DNA of 64,000 nt from RH-AL1 sp964235705 (GCA_964235705.1 CAXSDP010000012.1:7232-71231); one strand, 5' to 3'. Positions 53,184 to 62,404 are shown, counted from the stretch's first letter. Notes: generated by a model not told the origin, from the letters alone. A program made the numbers and translations.

Positions 53184-54719
53184 ATGCGGGATCAAACGGC
53201 ATTACTCCAGCGTCACGGAGGTCAAGATCGCGTGGACGTCGGTGGGTCCGTGCGCGTTGGCTCGCGGGATGGGATGGTGGACGCGTCGTCGCGGGACAGG
53301 GATCGAACGGCGGTCCCGGTTCGTCCGAGGTTCCTCGTTTGCGCCGAGTCCGTCACGCCGAAGCTGGTCGAGGCGGCGTTCCCCCGTCCGCTGGTGGCGG
53401 GCATGCCCACGTCCGGCGCGCCGGCCCTCGTACGGGACCCGACAGGTCGCGCGACGACCATCCACGCGATCGAGCTTTTCAAGAACCTGATCGACCTGAC
53501 GCTCTACCTCAAGGGCGCCACGCAGTTTCCCGATGTCCTCTACCTGCGACCGCGATTGTTCCGCTACCCGGATGGCGTGGCGGCGCTGGCTTTCGCCGAT
53601 AAACGCTGCGTCGCCCTACAGAAGCTCCTCATCCTGTGTGACCGCCTGCTTTGCGCGGGCGAGGTGATCGAGTTGGAAGCCCTTTACCACGGCGACGACG
53701 CGGCCGGGCGCACCCTCTCACGGTGGTTGGGGACGGCGCGGGCCGACGTCCACGACGCGCATTTCGACGCGCCGGCCTTCGGGAAGGCCATCGTTTCGGT
53801 CGCGACATCGCTGCGCGCGTCGCTGGGCGATGCCAGCGCGTTGCTGCCGCTGGGATCGACCAAGCCCGTCCGCGAGGGGGAGCCCGCAACCCTTTTCCTG
53901 GGACGCGGCTGGTGCGAGCCGGAACCGCACTTCGTCTGGAGCGTCGGGTCCTTGTCCCAGATCCATCTGCCGCTGGCACGATCGAAAGGGCGCAAGCGTT
54001 GCCTCCTGCGGGGCATGAGGGTGACAACGGACGTGAAGGTCGAGGTCTCGGTGAACGGTGGGAAAGTCCCTTGCCTCTTCTTCGCGAACCGGCCCGGTCA
54101 CGACTACGACATCTTGATCGAACTCGGCGTGGTCGACGGCGGCACCGTCCGGCTCGACTTGCGCTTCCCCGTGACCGTCAGTCCCCACAGCCAGGATCCC
54201 AGTAACGGGGACAAGAGGGAACTCGCCTTCGCGATCCACGACATCCGACTATCGGAGGTCGATCGCCCACGTCAGGTCGGCTGGACCGGGCGCGACGTGG
54301 CGGAGACCGACGTGTTCGGCTCCGCCTTGATCTACGCCGCCTGGAACGATCCATCCGCGAACGAGGCGCTGGTGCGCGGCACCGGACGTCTCCTCGCGCG
54401 GCGCGTGATGGGGGGCGGGCAACCCATGTCCAGTCGCGGGACGGATCTCACGACATGGCAGGGCGGCGTCGAGGGTTTCCTCCACATGCTGGAGCAGGAG
54501 GGCGAGCCGATCGAACTCTTCGTCGGGCCTAAGCGTGTCGACGAGTTCCTCGACGCGGCCGATCGTTTCATCGGTTTGTCGGCTTGGCTGCGGGTGTGTT
54601 TCCTCATCGCGGTCGAACCCATTCCCGAGACCCTACGAGGCTGGATCCATAAGGCCCGTTACACCATGGTCGTCGAGGACGGCCGCCTCCTCGCCATCCC
54701 CGAACCGTTGACCAATTAA
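53184..54719 (+). CDS. Glycan-locus protein of unknown function with jelly-roll-like module
   Basis: A 511-residue cytosolic protein. The start is uncertain: 53184 is used, 53133 and 53274 are also in frame, and conserved-looking sequence begins at RPRFLVCAES. The first half is helical (FKNLIDLTLYLKGATQF). Residues about 260-395 form a beta-rich module (CLLRGMRVTTDVKVEVSVNG ... NGDKRELAFAIHDIRLSEVD) matching the C-terminal modules of the 47333 and 55710 proteins. The last part is alpha/beta with no catalytic signature I recognise. It precedes the second GT90 by two bases. Confidence 0.55.
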   Translation: MRDQTALLQRHGGQDRVDVGGSVRVGSRDGMVDASSRDRDRTAVPVRPRFLVCAESVTPKLVEAAFPRPLVAGMPTSGAPALVRDPTGRATTIHAIELFKNLIDLTLYLKGATQFPDVLYLRPRLFRYPDGVAALAFADKRCVALQKLLILCDRLLCAGEVIELEALYHGDDAAGRTLSRWLGTARADVHDAHFDAPAFGKAIVSVATSLRASLGDASALLPLGSTKPVREGEPATLFLGRGWCEPEPHFVWSVGSLSQIHLPLARSKGRKRCLLRGMRVTTDVKVEVSVNGGKVPCLFFANRPGHDYDILIELGVVDGGTVRLDLRFPVTVSPHSQDPSNGDKRELAFAIHDIRLSEVDRPRQVGWTGRDVAETDVFGSALIYAAWNDPSANEALVRGTGRLLARRVMGGGQPMSSRGTDLTTWQGGVEGFLHMLEQEGEPIELFVGPKRVDEFLDAADRFIGLSAWLRVCFLIAVEPIPETLRGWIHKARYTMVVEDGRLLAIPEPLTN

Positions 54720-54721
54720 AC

Positions 54722-55633
54722 ATGGATGCCTACCACGGTACGTTGCTTGTCCTTAACGGTGACACGAGCCCGACTTACGTTTTCGGGTCGAATTCCGTCC
54801 TCAACACGCGATCCGTGATCTCCAAGCGATGGCTCGACTCCATCTGGGAGGGCCAGCCCGCTTTCCGCGCGTCGCTCGGGCCGGGAATGCTGTACATGCA
54901 GTTCGACGATTACAACCACACGACGCTGAAGTCCGTGGCCTACGGTCGTCGGGTCGGCTCGGACCCGATCGTGAGGCTGGTGCCGGATGCCTACTTCTAC
55001 GAGAGCGGCGGCTATCAGGCGACGCGTGAGGCCGCGTTGGCCGGGCGCCTCCCACGCTGGGCCAACCGGCGACCGAAACTCTTCTGGCGCGGCAGCTCGA
55101 CCCACGACCTGCGAGGGCTCGACGGCGGCCTCGTCGAGCGGCCGGACCAGATCCCGAGGGTCGCGGCCTGCCTGCGTCTCCAGGCGTCCCCTCACGCCGA
55201 TGTCGGGCTCGAAACTTGGCTCTTGGGCGCCCATCCCGCACCAAGCCTGGTCGACGCCTTCATCCGGGACCACAAGCTTCGTGGGCCGAAGGTGCCGATG
55301 AAGGAGCACGCGCGCTACAAGTTCGGGCTCGACATCGATGGCATGGCCAACGCCTGGGGTTTCGTCGACAAACTGCTGATGGGGTCGTGCCTCCTCAAGG
55401 TGGCGTCGCCCTACGAGCAGTGGTTCTACGACGATCTGCGCCCCTGGGTGCATTACGTACCGGTGCGGACCGACCTGAGCGACCTCGAAGAGCGGATCGA
55501 TTGGTGCCTCGCCAACGATGACGAGGCGGAGGCGATCGGCCGAGCGGGTCAGACCCTCGCCCTTGGCCACACGTTCGCCCACGCGACCGAATGCGCGTGC
55601 GAGGCGATCCGCCAATCATTCATCGCATGGTGA
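54722..55633 (+). CDS. CAP10-like glycosyltransferase (GT90), intact copy
   Basis: A 303-residue GT90/CAP10 protein. RRPKLFWRGSSTHDLRG is the donor-side motif (cf. FAGSTTGGG in the 39376 copy), and KEHARYKFGLDIDGMANAWGF the second conserved block, with KLLMGSCLLKVASPYEQWFY and YVPVRTDLSDLEERIDW at the end. It is shorter at the N-terminus than the copy at 39376 and not in the same operon. ATG 54722 lies two bases after the previous stop. It probably adds xylose or another sugar to the surface glycan. Confidence 0.82.
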   Translation: MDAYHGTLLVLNGDTSPTYVFGSNSVLNTRSVISKRWLDSIWEGQPAFRASLGPGMLYMQFDDYNHTTLKSVAYGRRVGSDPIVRLVPDAYFYESGGYQATREAALAGRLPRWANRRPKLFWRGSSTHDLRGLDGGLVERPDQIPRVAACLRLQASPHADVGLETWLLGAHPAPSLVDAFIRDHKLRGPKVPMKEHARYKFGLDIDGMANAWGFVDKLLMGSCLLKVASPYEQWFYDDLRPWVHYVPVRTDLSDLEERIDWCLANDDEAEAIGRAGQTLALGHTFAHATECACEAIRQSFIAW

Positions 55634-55709
55634 AGCGAGACATGGTGATGCGACGCATGGTGAGCCGATGGGTGGAGCGACGATCGACGTTCGAGGGAAG
55701 GGATCAGGC

Positions 55710-57128
55710 ATGACGAAGACGTTTCCGACGACGATGCCATCGAACGCGCTCCTCGCCGAGCAGCTCTACCTCGGCGTGCTCGGTCGTGCGCCCGACGATG
55801 GCGGCCTGCGCTACCACGTCGACCTGCTGGACAATGGCGGCACGGAAGCCCTTCACGCCTGCATCGACGCGATGCTTCGCAGCGAGGAGTTCCGCGCGCG
55901 TTGGACGGCGTCGCTCGGCCCGCGGAGCGTCCTGCGGGACTTCCTTCATCCCGAGGGTCTCGACCTCGTCGTCGACTTCGGCGATGACCGCGCCGCGCGC
56001 GTCATGGACAAGGGCTGGTCCGTCGTCGAGCGGGGTTACACCTGGTCGGTCGGCGAGGAAAGCACGCTGTGCCTCGGGACGTGGGATCACCCGGGCGACA
56101 CCATGCTCTTCCTCACCGTGGAGCCGAACTACGAGGCCGACCTCAGGTCGGCGCAGCGATTGACCGTCTTCGTCAACGACGTCGAGATCGCGCAGCAAGT
56201 CGTCGCCGGGCCCGGCCCCCGAGCCGTGATGTTCGAGGTGCCGGAGGCCGTGATCGCCAGCAAGGAGAGCCTCACGCTGCGTTTCGCGCATCCCGACTGG
56301 CTGCGTCCCTGCGACATGCCGGGCGGAAACGGCGACATGCGCGAACTCTCCTTCATGTTCCAGGACCTGCGCCTGACCACCTTGGACGAGGCGTTCCGGC
56401 GCCGACGCCTCGAACTCCGACAGGCCATCGCGCATCCCCTCGCCTCCTCTAGCCAGGAGGGCTTCCGGTCGGAACCTCTCGATGAGGAGACGTTGACCGT
56501 CGCTTTCGAGAGCCTCGGCCTGAATTGTGAGTTCGGCTTCGTGCAGCGCGAGATCGGGGCCGAACCGATCTCCCTGCTGCGCTTCAACGGCCTTCCGTTC
56601 CGCAAGCTGCTCAAGGGGGTGCGGAACGGCTTCAAAGGCCTCGCGGAGGGCGGCAACCTCGAAATCCGGCTCATCCCGGAACTGATCGAATTCATGGGGT
56701 ACGAAGCCCAGTACCTGATGATCTACCACACCGCCCGCCACCCGCCCGAGTCCGATGCCAAGACGTTGCTGGGCACCGAGCGCATGAAGCTTCGCTTCCT
56801 TGCCCGCAAGCTCATGGAAGACCTGAGCAATGGCGAGAAGATCTTCGTCCTCAAGAAGGACGAGGGCCTGCTGCTGGAGGAGGTGATGCCCCTGATCGAT
56901 CTCGTGACGCGGAGCGGCGGTACGCTGCTCTGGGTGACGCTCGCCGACGCCGACCATCCGGCCGGCTCCGTCGACCTCGTCGAACGCCAACTGATGCTCG
57001 GCTACGTCGATCGCTTCGCGAAACTGGCGAGGGGACCGGACGACATCTCCCATTCGATCTGGCAGACCATGCTGGCGAACGCCTACGCGCTGAGGCAAGG
57101 TCAGGACAAACCCATCGCCGCGAGTTGA
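55710..57128 (+). CDS. Modular DUF4214 / jelly-roll / papain-like (DUF1796-like) protein
   Basis: A 472-residue protein. ATG 55710 has AGGGA upstream. The N-terminal DUF4214 segment is ALLAEQLYLGVLGRAPDDGG and MLRSEEFRARW (about 10-70). A jelly-roll-like middle (about 120-230) ends MRELSFMFQDLRLTTLDEAF. The C-terminal domain (about 265-460) begins FESLGLNCEFGFVQREIG, with a conserved-looking Asn-Cys pair, similar to papain-like DUF1796 proteins of glycan loci. If a peptidase, the cysteine in NCEFG would be the nucleophile; a His partner is not obvious. It lies in the plus-strand group with GT90 and FkbM. Confidence 0.6.
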   Translation: MTKTFPTTMPSNALLAEQLYLGVLGRAPDDGGLRYHVDLLDNGGTEALHACIDAMLRSEEFRARWTASLGPRSVLRDFLHPEGLDLVVDFGDDRAARVMDKGWSVVERGYTWSVGEESTLCLGTWDHPGDTMLFLTVEPNYEADLRSAQRLTVFVNDVEIAQQVVAGPGPRAVMFEVPEAVIASKESLTLRFAHPDWLRPCDMPGGNGDMRELSFMFQDLRLTTLDEAFRRRRLELRQAIAHPLASSSQEGFRSEPLDEETLTVAFESLGLNCEFGFVQREIGAEPISLLRFNGLPFRKLLKGVRNGFKGLAEGGNLEIRLIPELIEFMGYEAQYLMIYHTARHPPESDAKTLLGTERMKLRFLARKLMEDLSNGEKIFVLKKDEGLLLEEVMPLIDLVTRSGGTLLWVTLADADHPAGSVDLVERQLMLGYVDRFAKLARGPDDISHSIWQTMLANAYALRQGQDKPIAAS

Positions 57129-57485
57129 GCATCGCGCATCGGGGTGGCAATGGAGATTAGGTGTCTTTATTGTACTGATGGATGCGAATCGCCCTAACCA
57201 ACCGGATCGATCTCGCCAGTCGGATCGGTTTCGATGGAACGTCTCGGCGAACAGTTCGTCGAACGTTTCCATCCGGACGATGCTGGGCCCGTCGTCCGGC
57301 CGGAGGCGCCGGCAGGCCCTCGGACCGGACGAGGGTCGTCGGATGGGCCGATCCCTCGTCGACGATCGCGAGGTGGGCAGCGGGGCTGGCGTGGGGGGAT
57401 GGTGATGGAGCCATCCCACGAGGACGCATGACCGGGTAGGCCACCACTTCCTTTGTTCCCTTCGAAATAGCTGACGGAAACGCCG
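57129..57485. other. 357-bp intergenic region, no gene seen
   Basis: No supported coding frame on either strand; frames present are Arg/Pro-rich shadows without start signals. A short AT-rich piece (TGTCTTTATTGTACTG) lies near 57160. It separates the DUF4214/papain-like gene from the FkbM gene, which may therefore have its own promoter. Confidence 0.45.
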
Positions 57486-58397
57486 ATGACCGAGTTGATG
57501 ATCCAAGAGTTCGACAGGGCGACCGCCACCTCGCTCATCGAGAGTTGCTACGAGGCGCTGCTCGGACGCGCGGCCGACGAGTTCGGCCTGCGCACCAAGG
57601 TCGACCGGCTCATGAGTGGCGAAGCCAACTTGCGCGACGCGCTGAACGAACTCATGTCGTCGGGCGAGTTCGCGTCCCGCCTCCCGGCGATCCTCGCCGG
57701 CAGCCCGGATGTCGAGGCGCTGCGCTTCACCAACGACATGTCGCAATTCGGCGAGATCTGGCGGCTCATACGATTGTGGGTCAACGCGCAGGCCGTGTGC
57801 GGTGTCGTCGTCGACGTCGGCGCGCGCGGGCGGGACCGATCCAATTCCTACGACCTCATGCGCCATTTCGGCTGGAGCGGCTTGCTGGTCGAGGCCAATC
57901 CGGCACTGATCGCGCCGATCCAGCGCGATTTCAGCGGCCTCGACATGCGCTTGATATCCTGCGCCGTCTCGGATTACGCCGGCCACGCCACCTTCACGCT
58001 CGGCTTCAACAACGACGTGTCGTCGCTCAACGCCTCGCTGGCGCAGAACTGGGGCGACACCAAGGGTGTCGTCGAGGTCGAGGTCCGCCGCTTGTCCGAG
58101 ATCCTCAAGGAACAAGCGATCCCGGAAGTCTTCGACCTTCTCTCGCTCGACATCGAGGGAGAGGACATCAAGGTCCTCAATGACTTGATCGACACGAGCG
58201 CGTACAGACCGGCATGGGTCATCATTGAAGCGAGCGACGATTTCAAGGTTCGCACGCTGAACGACGCGCCGTTCTCACCGGCCGTTCGGGCCAACTACGT
58301 GGTGCGGATGGCCACGAACGCGAACCTCATCCTGTGCCGTCGTCATCCCGAGCGTGACGCCTGGACGGCGCGTCGAAGCGCCGACCAGCACGCTTAG
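57486..58397 (+). CDS. FkbM-family methyltransferase with N-terminal DUF4214
   Basis: A 303-residue protein. Residues about 12-65 form a DUF4214 segment (LIESCYEALLGRAADEFG, LNELMSSGEFASRL). The methyltransferase follows: SAM loop VVVDVGARGRDRSNSY, SGLLVEANPALIAPIQ, and DLLSLDIEGEDIKVL, the FkbM signature. FkbM enzymes O-methylate sugars or polyketides; in this locus sugar methylation of the glycan is likely. It is the third DUF4214-containing product in the locus and the only one joined to a clear enzyme domain. Confidence 0.84.
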   Translation: MTELMIQEFDRATATSLIESCYEALLGRAADEFGLRTKVDRLMSGEANLRDALNELMSSGEFASRLPAILAGSPDVEALRFTNDMSQFGEIWRLIRLWVNAQAVCGVVVDVGARGRDRSNSYDLMRHFGWSGLLVEANPALIAPIQRDFSGLDMRLISCAVSDYAGHATFTLGFNNDVSSLNASLAQNWGDTKGVVEVEVRRLSEILKEQAIPEVFDLLSLDIEGEDIKVLNDLIDTSAYRPAWVIIEASDDFKVRTLNDAPFSPAVRANYVVRMATNANLILCRRHPERDAWTARRSADQHA

Positions 58398-58544
58398 ATC
58401 GGCCGGGTCACCGTCGCGGGCAGCATACCGGCGCCTTGGCACGCGCCTCGCGCCATGTCATTCCATGCGGGTCGTTCCGCGCCGATCGCTCGGGACCGCT
58501 CCGGAGCCGCCCGGCGGGACGGCGGCAGCGAGGAAGGTCGCGGG

Positions 58545-59501
58545 ATGAGTCGGGTCATCAGGATCGCCGCCGCCCAGATGGGTCCCACCCAGAAGGCGGA
58601 CGGCCGGGCCGGGACGATGGCCCGCATGGTGACGTTGCTGGAGGCGGCCGCGTCGCGGGGCGCCACGCTGGTGGTCTTCCCCGAACTAGCCTTCACGACC
58701 TTCTTCCCGCGCTGGCTGATCGAGGGCGAGGCGCTTGACGCCTACTTCGAGCGCGCCATGCCGAACCCGCAGGTGCAGCCGCTCTTCGACCGGGCCAGGG
58801 CGCTGTGCGTCGGCTTCCACGTCGGCTACGCCGAGCTCACCCCGGAGGGGCAACGGTTCAACGCCGCCATCACCGTCGAGCCCGATGGGCGGATCCTCGG
58901 TCGCTACCGCAAGGTCCACCTGCCCGGCTCTGTCGAACCGCGGGAGGGCGCGCGCTTCCAGCAATTGGAGAAGCGGTACTTTGACTACGGCGACGGCGGC
59001 TTCCCGGCCTTCCGGGCCGGGCCGGCCTGGCACGGGGCCGTCACCGGCATGATGATCTGCAACGACCGGCGCTGGCCCGAAGCCTGGCGCGTGCTCGGGC
59101 TGCAAGGCGTGGAGTTGGTCCTGGTCGGCTACAACTCGGCCGCCTACGACCCCAACGGTGGATCGACCGAGGATCGCGCGCTGCGCACCTTCCATTCCAA
59201 GCTCGTCGCGCAGGCCAACGCCTACATGAACGCCACCTGGGCGGTGGCGGTAGCCAAGGCCGGCGACGAGGACGGCTCGGGCCTGATCGGCGGCTCCTGC
59301 ATCGTCGACCCCAACGGGCTGATCGTGGCCGAGGCGGAGACGCTCGGTGACGAGGTGGTGGTGGCGGACTGCGACCTCGACCTGTGCCGCCAAGGCAAGG
59401 ACAAGATGTTCAACTTCGCGGCCCACCGCAGGCCCGAGCATTACGTCGCCATCACCGAGCGCGCCGGCGTCGTCGAACCGCCGCCCGCGGCCCGGGGATG
59501 A
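58545..59501 (+). CDS. N-carbamoyl-D-amino acid hydrolase (D-carbamoylase)
   Basis: A 318-residue carbon-nitrogen hydrolase of the nitrilase superfamily, removing the carbamoyl group from N-carbamoyl-D-amino acids to give the D-amino acid, CO2 and NH3. ATG 58545 has GAGGAAGG upstream. The catalytic triad E47 (VVFPELAFTTFFPRW), K123 (GRYRKVHLPG) and C172 (MMICNDRRWPEAWR) aligns in position and sequence with the Agrobacterium enzyme. It heads a three-gene operon with a hydantoin racemase (13-nt gap) and an amidohydrolase (19-nt gap). Confidence 0.92.
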   Translation: MSRVIRIAAAQMGPTQKADGRAGTMARMVTLLEAAASRGATLVVFPELAFTTFFPRWLIEGEALDAYFERAMPNPQVQPLFDRARALCVGFHVGYAELTPEGQRFNAAITVEPDGRILGRYRKVHLPGSVEPREGARFQQLEKRYFDYGDGGFPAFRAGPAWHGAVTGMMICNDRRWPEAWRVLGLQGVELVLVGYNSAAYDPNGGSTEDRALRTFHSKLVAQANAYMNATWAVAVAKAGDEDGSGLIGGSCIVDPNGLIVAEAETLGDEVVVADCDLDLCRQGKDKMFNFAAHRRPEHYVAITERAGVVEPPPAARG

Positions 59502-59514
59502 CGCGTCCGTCCCG

Positions 59515-60177
59515 ATGACCGATCCCGGCCGCATCCTGGTCATCAATCCCAACAGCTCGGAGGCCGTCACCGCCGCCATCGACACCGCCGTGACGCCGCT
59601 GCGGGGTCCTGGCGGCCCCGCGATCACCGTGGACCGCCTGCGCTGCGGACCGCCCGGCATCGCCACCCAGCGCGACGCCGACTCGGTGGTCATGCCGCTC
59701 TGCGAACTGGTGGCGCGCGACCGGTCGGACGCCTTCGTGCTGGCCTGTTTCAGCGATCCCGGCCTCCACGCGGTGCGCGAGGCGGCGGGGGGGCGCCCAG
59801 TGATGGGCATCGCCGAGTGGGGCCTGCTGCGCGCCCTGACGCTCGGCGAGCGCTTCGGGATCATCGCGCTGTCGCCGGCCTCGGTGAAGCGGCAACAGCG
59901 CCTTGTCCGGCAGATGGGGCTCGCGGGCCGCCACGCCGGCTCCTGGCCGGTCGACGCTTCCGCCGCCGACACCGCGGAAGGGGCGATCCGCGACCGGCTC
60001 GTCGAGGCGGGTCGTCGCCTGGAGGCGGAGCGGGGCGCCGACGTGCTGGTGCTCGGCTGCGCCGGCATGGCCGGCCACCGCCGCGCGATCGAGCAGGCGA
60101 CCGGCCGACCGGTCGTCGAGCCGACACAATGGGCCGTCATGGCGGCGCTCGGCGCGTTGCGGCTCGCCTCCTGTTGA
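59515..60177 (+). CDS. Asp/Glu/hydantoin racemase family protein
   Basis: A 220-residue cofactor-independent racemase, probably interconverting D- and L-5-substituted hydantoins. The two catalytic cysteines are C78 in FVLACFSDPG and C182 in LVLGCAGMAG, the spacing of HyuA-type racemases. The N-terminal beta strand ILVINPNSSEAVT is conserved. The context between the D-carbamoylase and hydantoinase-like genes supports the hydantoin role over amino-acid racemisation. Confidence 0.9.
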   Translation: MTDPGRILVINPNSSEAVTAAIDTAVTPLRGPGGPAITVDRLRCGPPGIATQRDADSVVMPLCELVARDRSDAFVLACFSDPGLHAVREAAGGRPVMGIAEWGLLRALTLGERFGIIALSPASVKRQQRLVRQMGLAGRHAGSWPVDASAADTAEGAIRDRLVEAGRRLEAERGADVLVLGCAGMAGHRRAIEQATGRPVVEPTQWAVMAALGALRLASC

Positions 60178-60196
60178 ACCGACACGGGATTTTCCC

Positions 60197-61516
60197 ATGC
60201 ACCACGACCTGATCATCCGCGGCGGCATCCTGGTCCTGCCCTGGGGCGAGGCGCGCGCCGACGTCGGCGTCCGAGACGGCCGCATCGCGGCGATCGGCTC
60301 GCTCGCGGCGCACGGCGCCGATGAAACCATCGACGCCGCCGGCCTGCACGTGCTGCCCGGCCTCATCGACAGCCACGTCCACCTGCGCGACCCGGGCGAC
60401 CCGAGCATCGAGACGCTGACGACCGGCACCAAAGCGGCAGTGCTGGGCGGCATCGCCACCGTGTTCGACATGCCAAACACCAGTCCGCCCATCGTCGACC
60501 GCGAGCGGCTCGACTGGAAACGGCACTACGTCGAGGGGCGGAGCTGGTGCGACGTCGGCCTCTACGTCGGCGGCACCAAGGGCAACATCGACGTCTTGCC
60601 CGCCTTGGAGGCGGAAGCCGGCGTCTGCGCCATCAAGGTCTTCGCCGGCTCCTCCACCGGCACGCTGATGGTGGAGGACGACGAGCACCTGGAGCGGGTG
60701 ATGCGGTCCGGCCATCGCCGCATCGCCTTCCACAGCGAGGACGAGTACCGGCTCCAGGCCCGCAAACCCTTGTTCCGGTCCGGCATGCCGTATCGCAGCC
60801 ACATGGAATGGCGCGACGAGGAATGCGCCTTCCTCGGCACGCGCCGCTTGATGGCGCTGGCGCGCCGCACCGGTCGACCAGCCCACATCCTGCACGTCTC
60901 GACCGCGCAGGAGTTGGACTACCTACGCGACTTCCGCGACGTCGCGACCGTCGAGGTGCTGGTCAACCATCTGACCCAGGTGGCGCCGGACTGTTACGAC
61001 CGGCTCGGCGGCTTCGGCGTCATGAACCCGCCGATCCGCGGCGAGCGTCACCGCGCGGCGAGCTGGGCGGCGGTTGCCGACGGCACCGTCGACACGATCG
61101 GTTCCGACCACGCGCCGCACTCGCGCGCCACCAAGGCCCTGCCCTGGCCCGACTGCCCGGCCGGCCTCACGGGCGTGCAAACACTGGTGCCGATCATGCT
61201 CGATCACGTCAGCGCGGGGCGCCTGTCGCTGTCACGCCTCGTCGATCTCATGGCGGCCGGGCCGGCGCGTGTCTACGGCCTCGTCGGCAAGGGTCGGCTC
61301 GCGGCCGGCTACGATGGTGACTTCACCCTCGTCGACATGGGACGCCAGCGGACCATCGAGGACGACTGGATCGCCTCCCCGTGCGGCTGGACCCCCTTCG
61401 CCGGGACAACCGTGCGGGGCTGGCCAGTCGCGACGATCGTGCGCGGCACGCCGGTGATGCGCGACGACGAGGTGCTGGGCACCCCCGTGGGTCGACTCGC
61501 CCGGTTCCGGGGGTGA
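60197..61516 (+). CDS. Dihydroorotase-like amidohydrolase, probable hydantoinase
   Basis: A 439-residue binuclear-zinc amidohydrolase. Metal ligands: H60/H62 in DSHVHLRDPGDPS, carboxylated K147 in CAIKVFAGSS, H179 in IAFHSEDE, H233 in ILHVSTAQEL and D304 in IGSDHAPHS. GVMNPPIRGERHRAASW is typical of class-I dihydroorotases and allantoinases. Because it sits with a D-carbamoylase and a hydantoin racemase, I infer hydantoinase/dihydropyrimidinase activity. A true pyrC or an allantoinase cannot be excluded by sequence. 152 bases without a gene follow. Confidence 0.85.
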   Translation: MHHDLIIRGGILVLPWGEARADVGVRDGRIAAIGSLAAHGADETIDAAGLHVLPGLIDSHVHLRDPGDPSIETLTTGTKAAVLGGIATVFDMPNTSPPIVDRERLDWKRHYVEGRSWCDVGLYVGGTKGNIDVLPALEAEAGVCAIKVFAGSSTGTLMVEDDEHLERVMRSGHRRIAFHSEDEYRLQARKPLFRSGMPYRSHMEWRDEECAFLGTRRLMALARRTGRPAHILHVSTAQELDYLRDFRDVATVEVLVNHLTQVAPDCYDRLGGFGVMNPPIRGERHRAASWAAVADGTVDTIGSDHAPHSRATKALPWPDCPAGLTGVQTLVPIMLDHVSAGRLSLSRLVDLMAAGPARVYGLVGKGRLAAGYDGDFTLVDMGRQRTIEDDWIASPCGWTPFAGTTVRGWPVATIVRGTPVMRDDEVLGTPVGRLARFRG

Positions 61517-61668
61517 GGCCCGTGAGGTCCTCGACGGCGACGGCGCGGCTCATATTCGGGGCACGGTAACGCCGGGTTTGTGTGCCTGTCGCCCCAGGAT
61601 CCCGACCTCGCCATGGCGTCCATAGCCGCGACCTTGTCACTCCCCTCGTAGACCATCACACCTCTGCG

Positions 61669-62301
61669 TCACGGCCGAGGTGACGTTTGCCCCTGCTGCT
61701 GCTGGAGCTTCTCGCGCTCGGCCTCGTAATCCTTCTTCAAACGGGAAAAGCATCCCGCCTCGTAGCAGCCGAACACCGCCGCCGCGCCGGCGCCGATCGC
61801 GACCTTGTCGCCGGTCGACAATCCTTTGGCGCGCGGCACGTCACGGTTGGCCGGGGCGGCATGTCCACCCTCGCCGACCGTGACGCCGACGCGCTGGGCC
61901 TGCTGTGGTCCGCCGCCGGCCGGCATGTAGTCCACGGCGATCTGCCGGCCCGGTGCCACCGATCCGACGTAGGCCGCGAAGGTCGGAACATCCGGGAAGA
62001 CGCGGCCGTCGACCGCGATGATCTGGTCGCCAGTCGTGAGCCCGGCCTGTTCGGCGGGTGAAGCGGCGCCCACCCCTTCGACCTTCAGCAACTCGAAGGT
62101 CATGCCGCCGCTGGTGATGGCTTTTTCCGGTCCAACCTTCATGCCGAGCGAACCGCCGGCACGTTGCAAACCGGCCGAAGCCTCGGCGGTTTGCAGCTTG
62201 TAACCCATCTGATTATCGGCGAGGGCCGCCAGCGGAGCGCCGAGCATGGCAAGCGCCGTGATGGACGCGATCGATCTGAGCACCACGGTTCGTCCGGTCA
62301 T
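61669..62301 (-). CDS. Periplasmic PDZ-domain protein
   Basis: A 210-residue exported protein. ATG 62301 gives a signal peptide ending near ALADN; a TTG at 62319 would add six residues. A PDZ-like domain is seen at about 60-140 (FELLKVEGVGAASPAEQAGL, TTGDQIIAVDGRVFPDV) without any protease domain. A second hydrophobic stretch (KVAIGAGAAAVFGCYEAGCF) near residue 170 and a Gln-rich tail (EREKLQQQQGQT) follow. It probably binds peptides or anchors a partner in the envelope. It is the first of a run of minus-strand envelope/stress genes. Confidence 0.75.
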   Translation of the reverse strand: MTGRTVVLRSIASITALAMLGAPLAALADNQMGYKLQTAEASAGLQRAGGSLGMKVGPEKAITSGGMTFELLKVEGVGAASPAEQAGLTTGDQIIAVDGRVFPDVPTFAAYVGSVAPGRQIAVDYMPAGGGPQQAQRVGVTVGEGGHAAPANRDVPRAKGLSTGDKVAIGAGAAAVFGCYEAGCFSRLKKDYEAEREKLQQQQGQTSPRP

Positions 62302-62404
62302 CGTGAAGGTCTCTTGCAAGGAGGTGCTGGCAACCCGTCAAATCGCCGGGCTGGCCAGTCGCTTGAGTTAGCCAGCCGCTGAAGCTGGCCCGTTGTTTGG
62401 CCGA

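Noticed and set aside
55704..58115. Long antisense frame over the DUF4214 and FkbM genes
   Set aside because: No recognisable domain or start signal; sense-strand genes have clear motifs.
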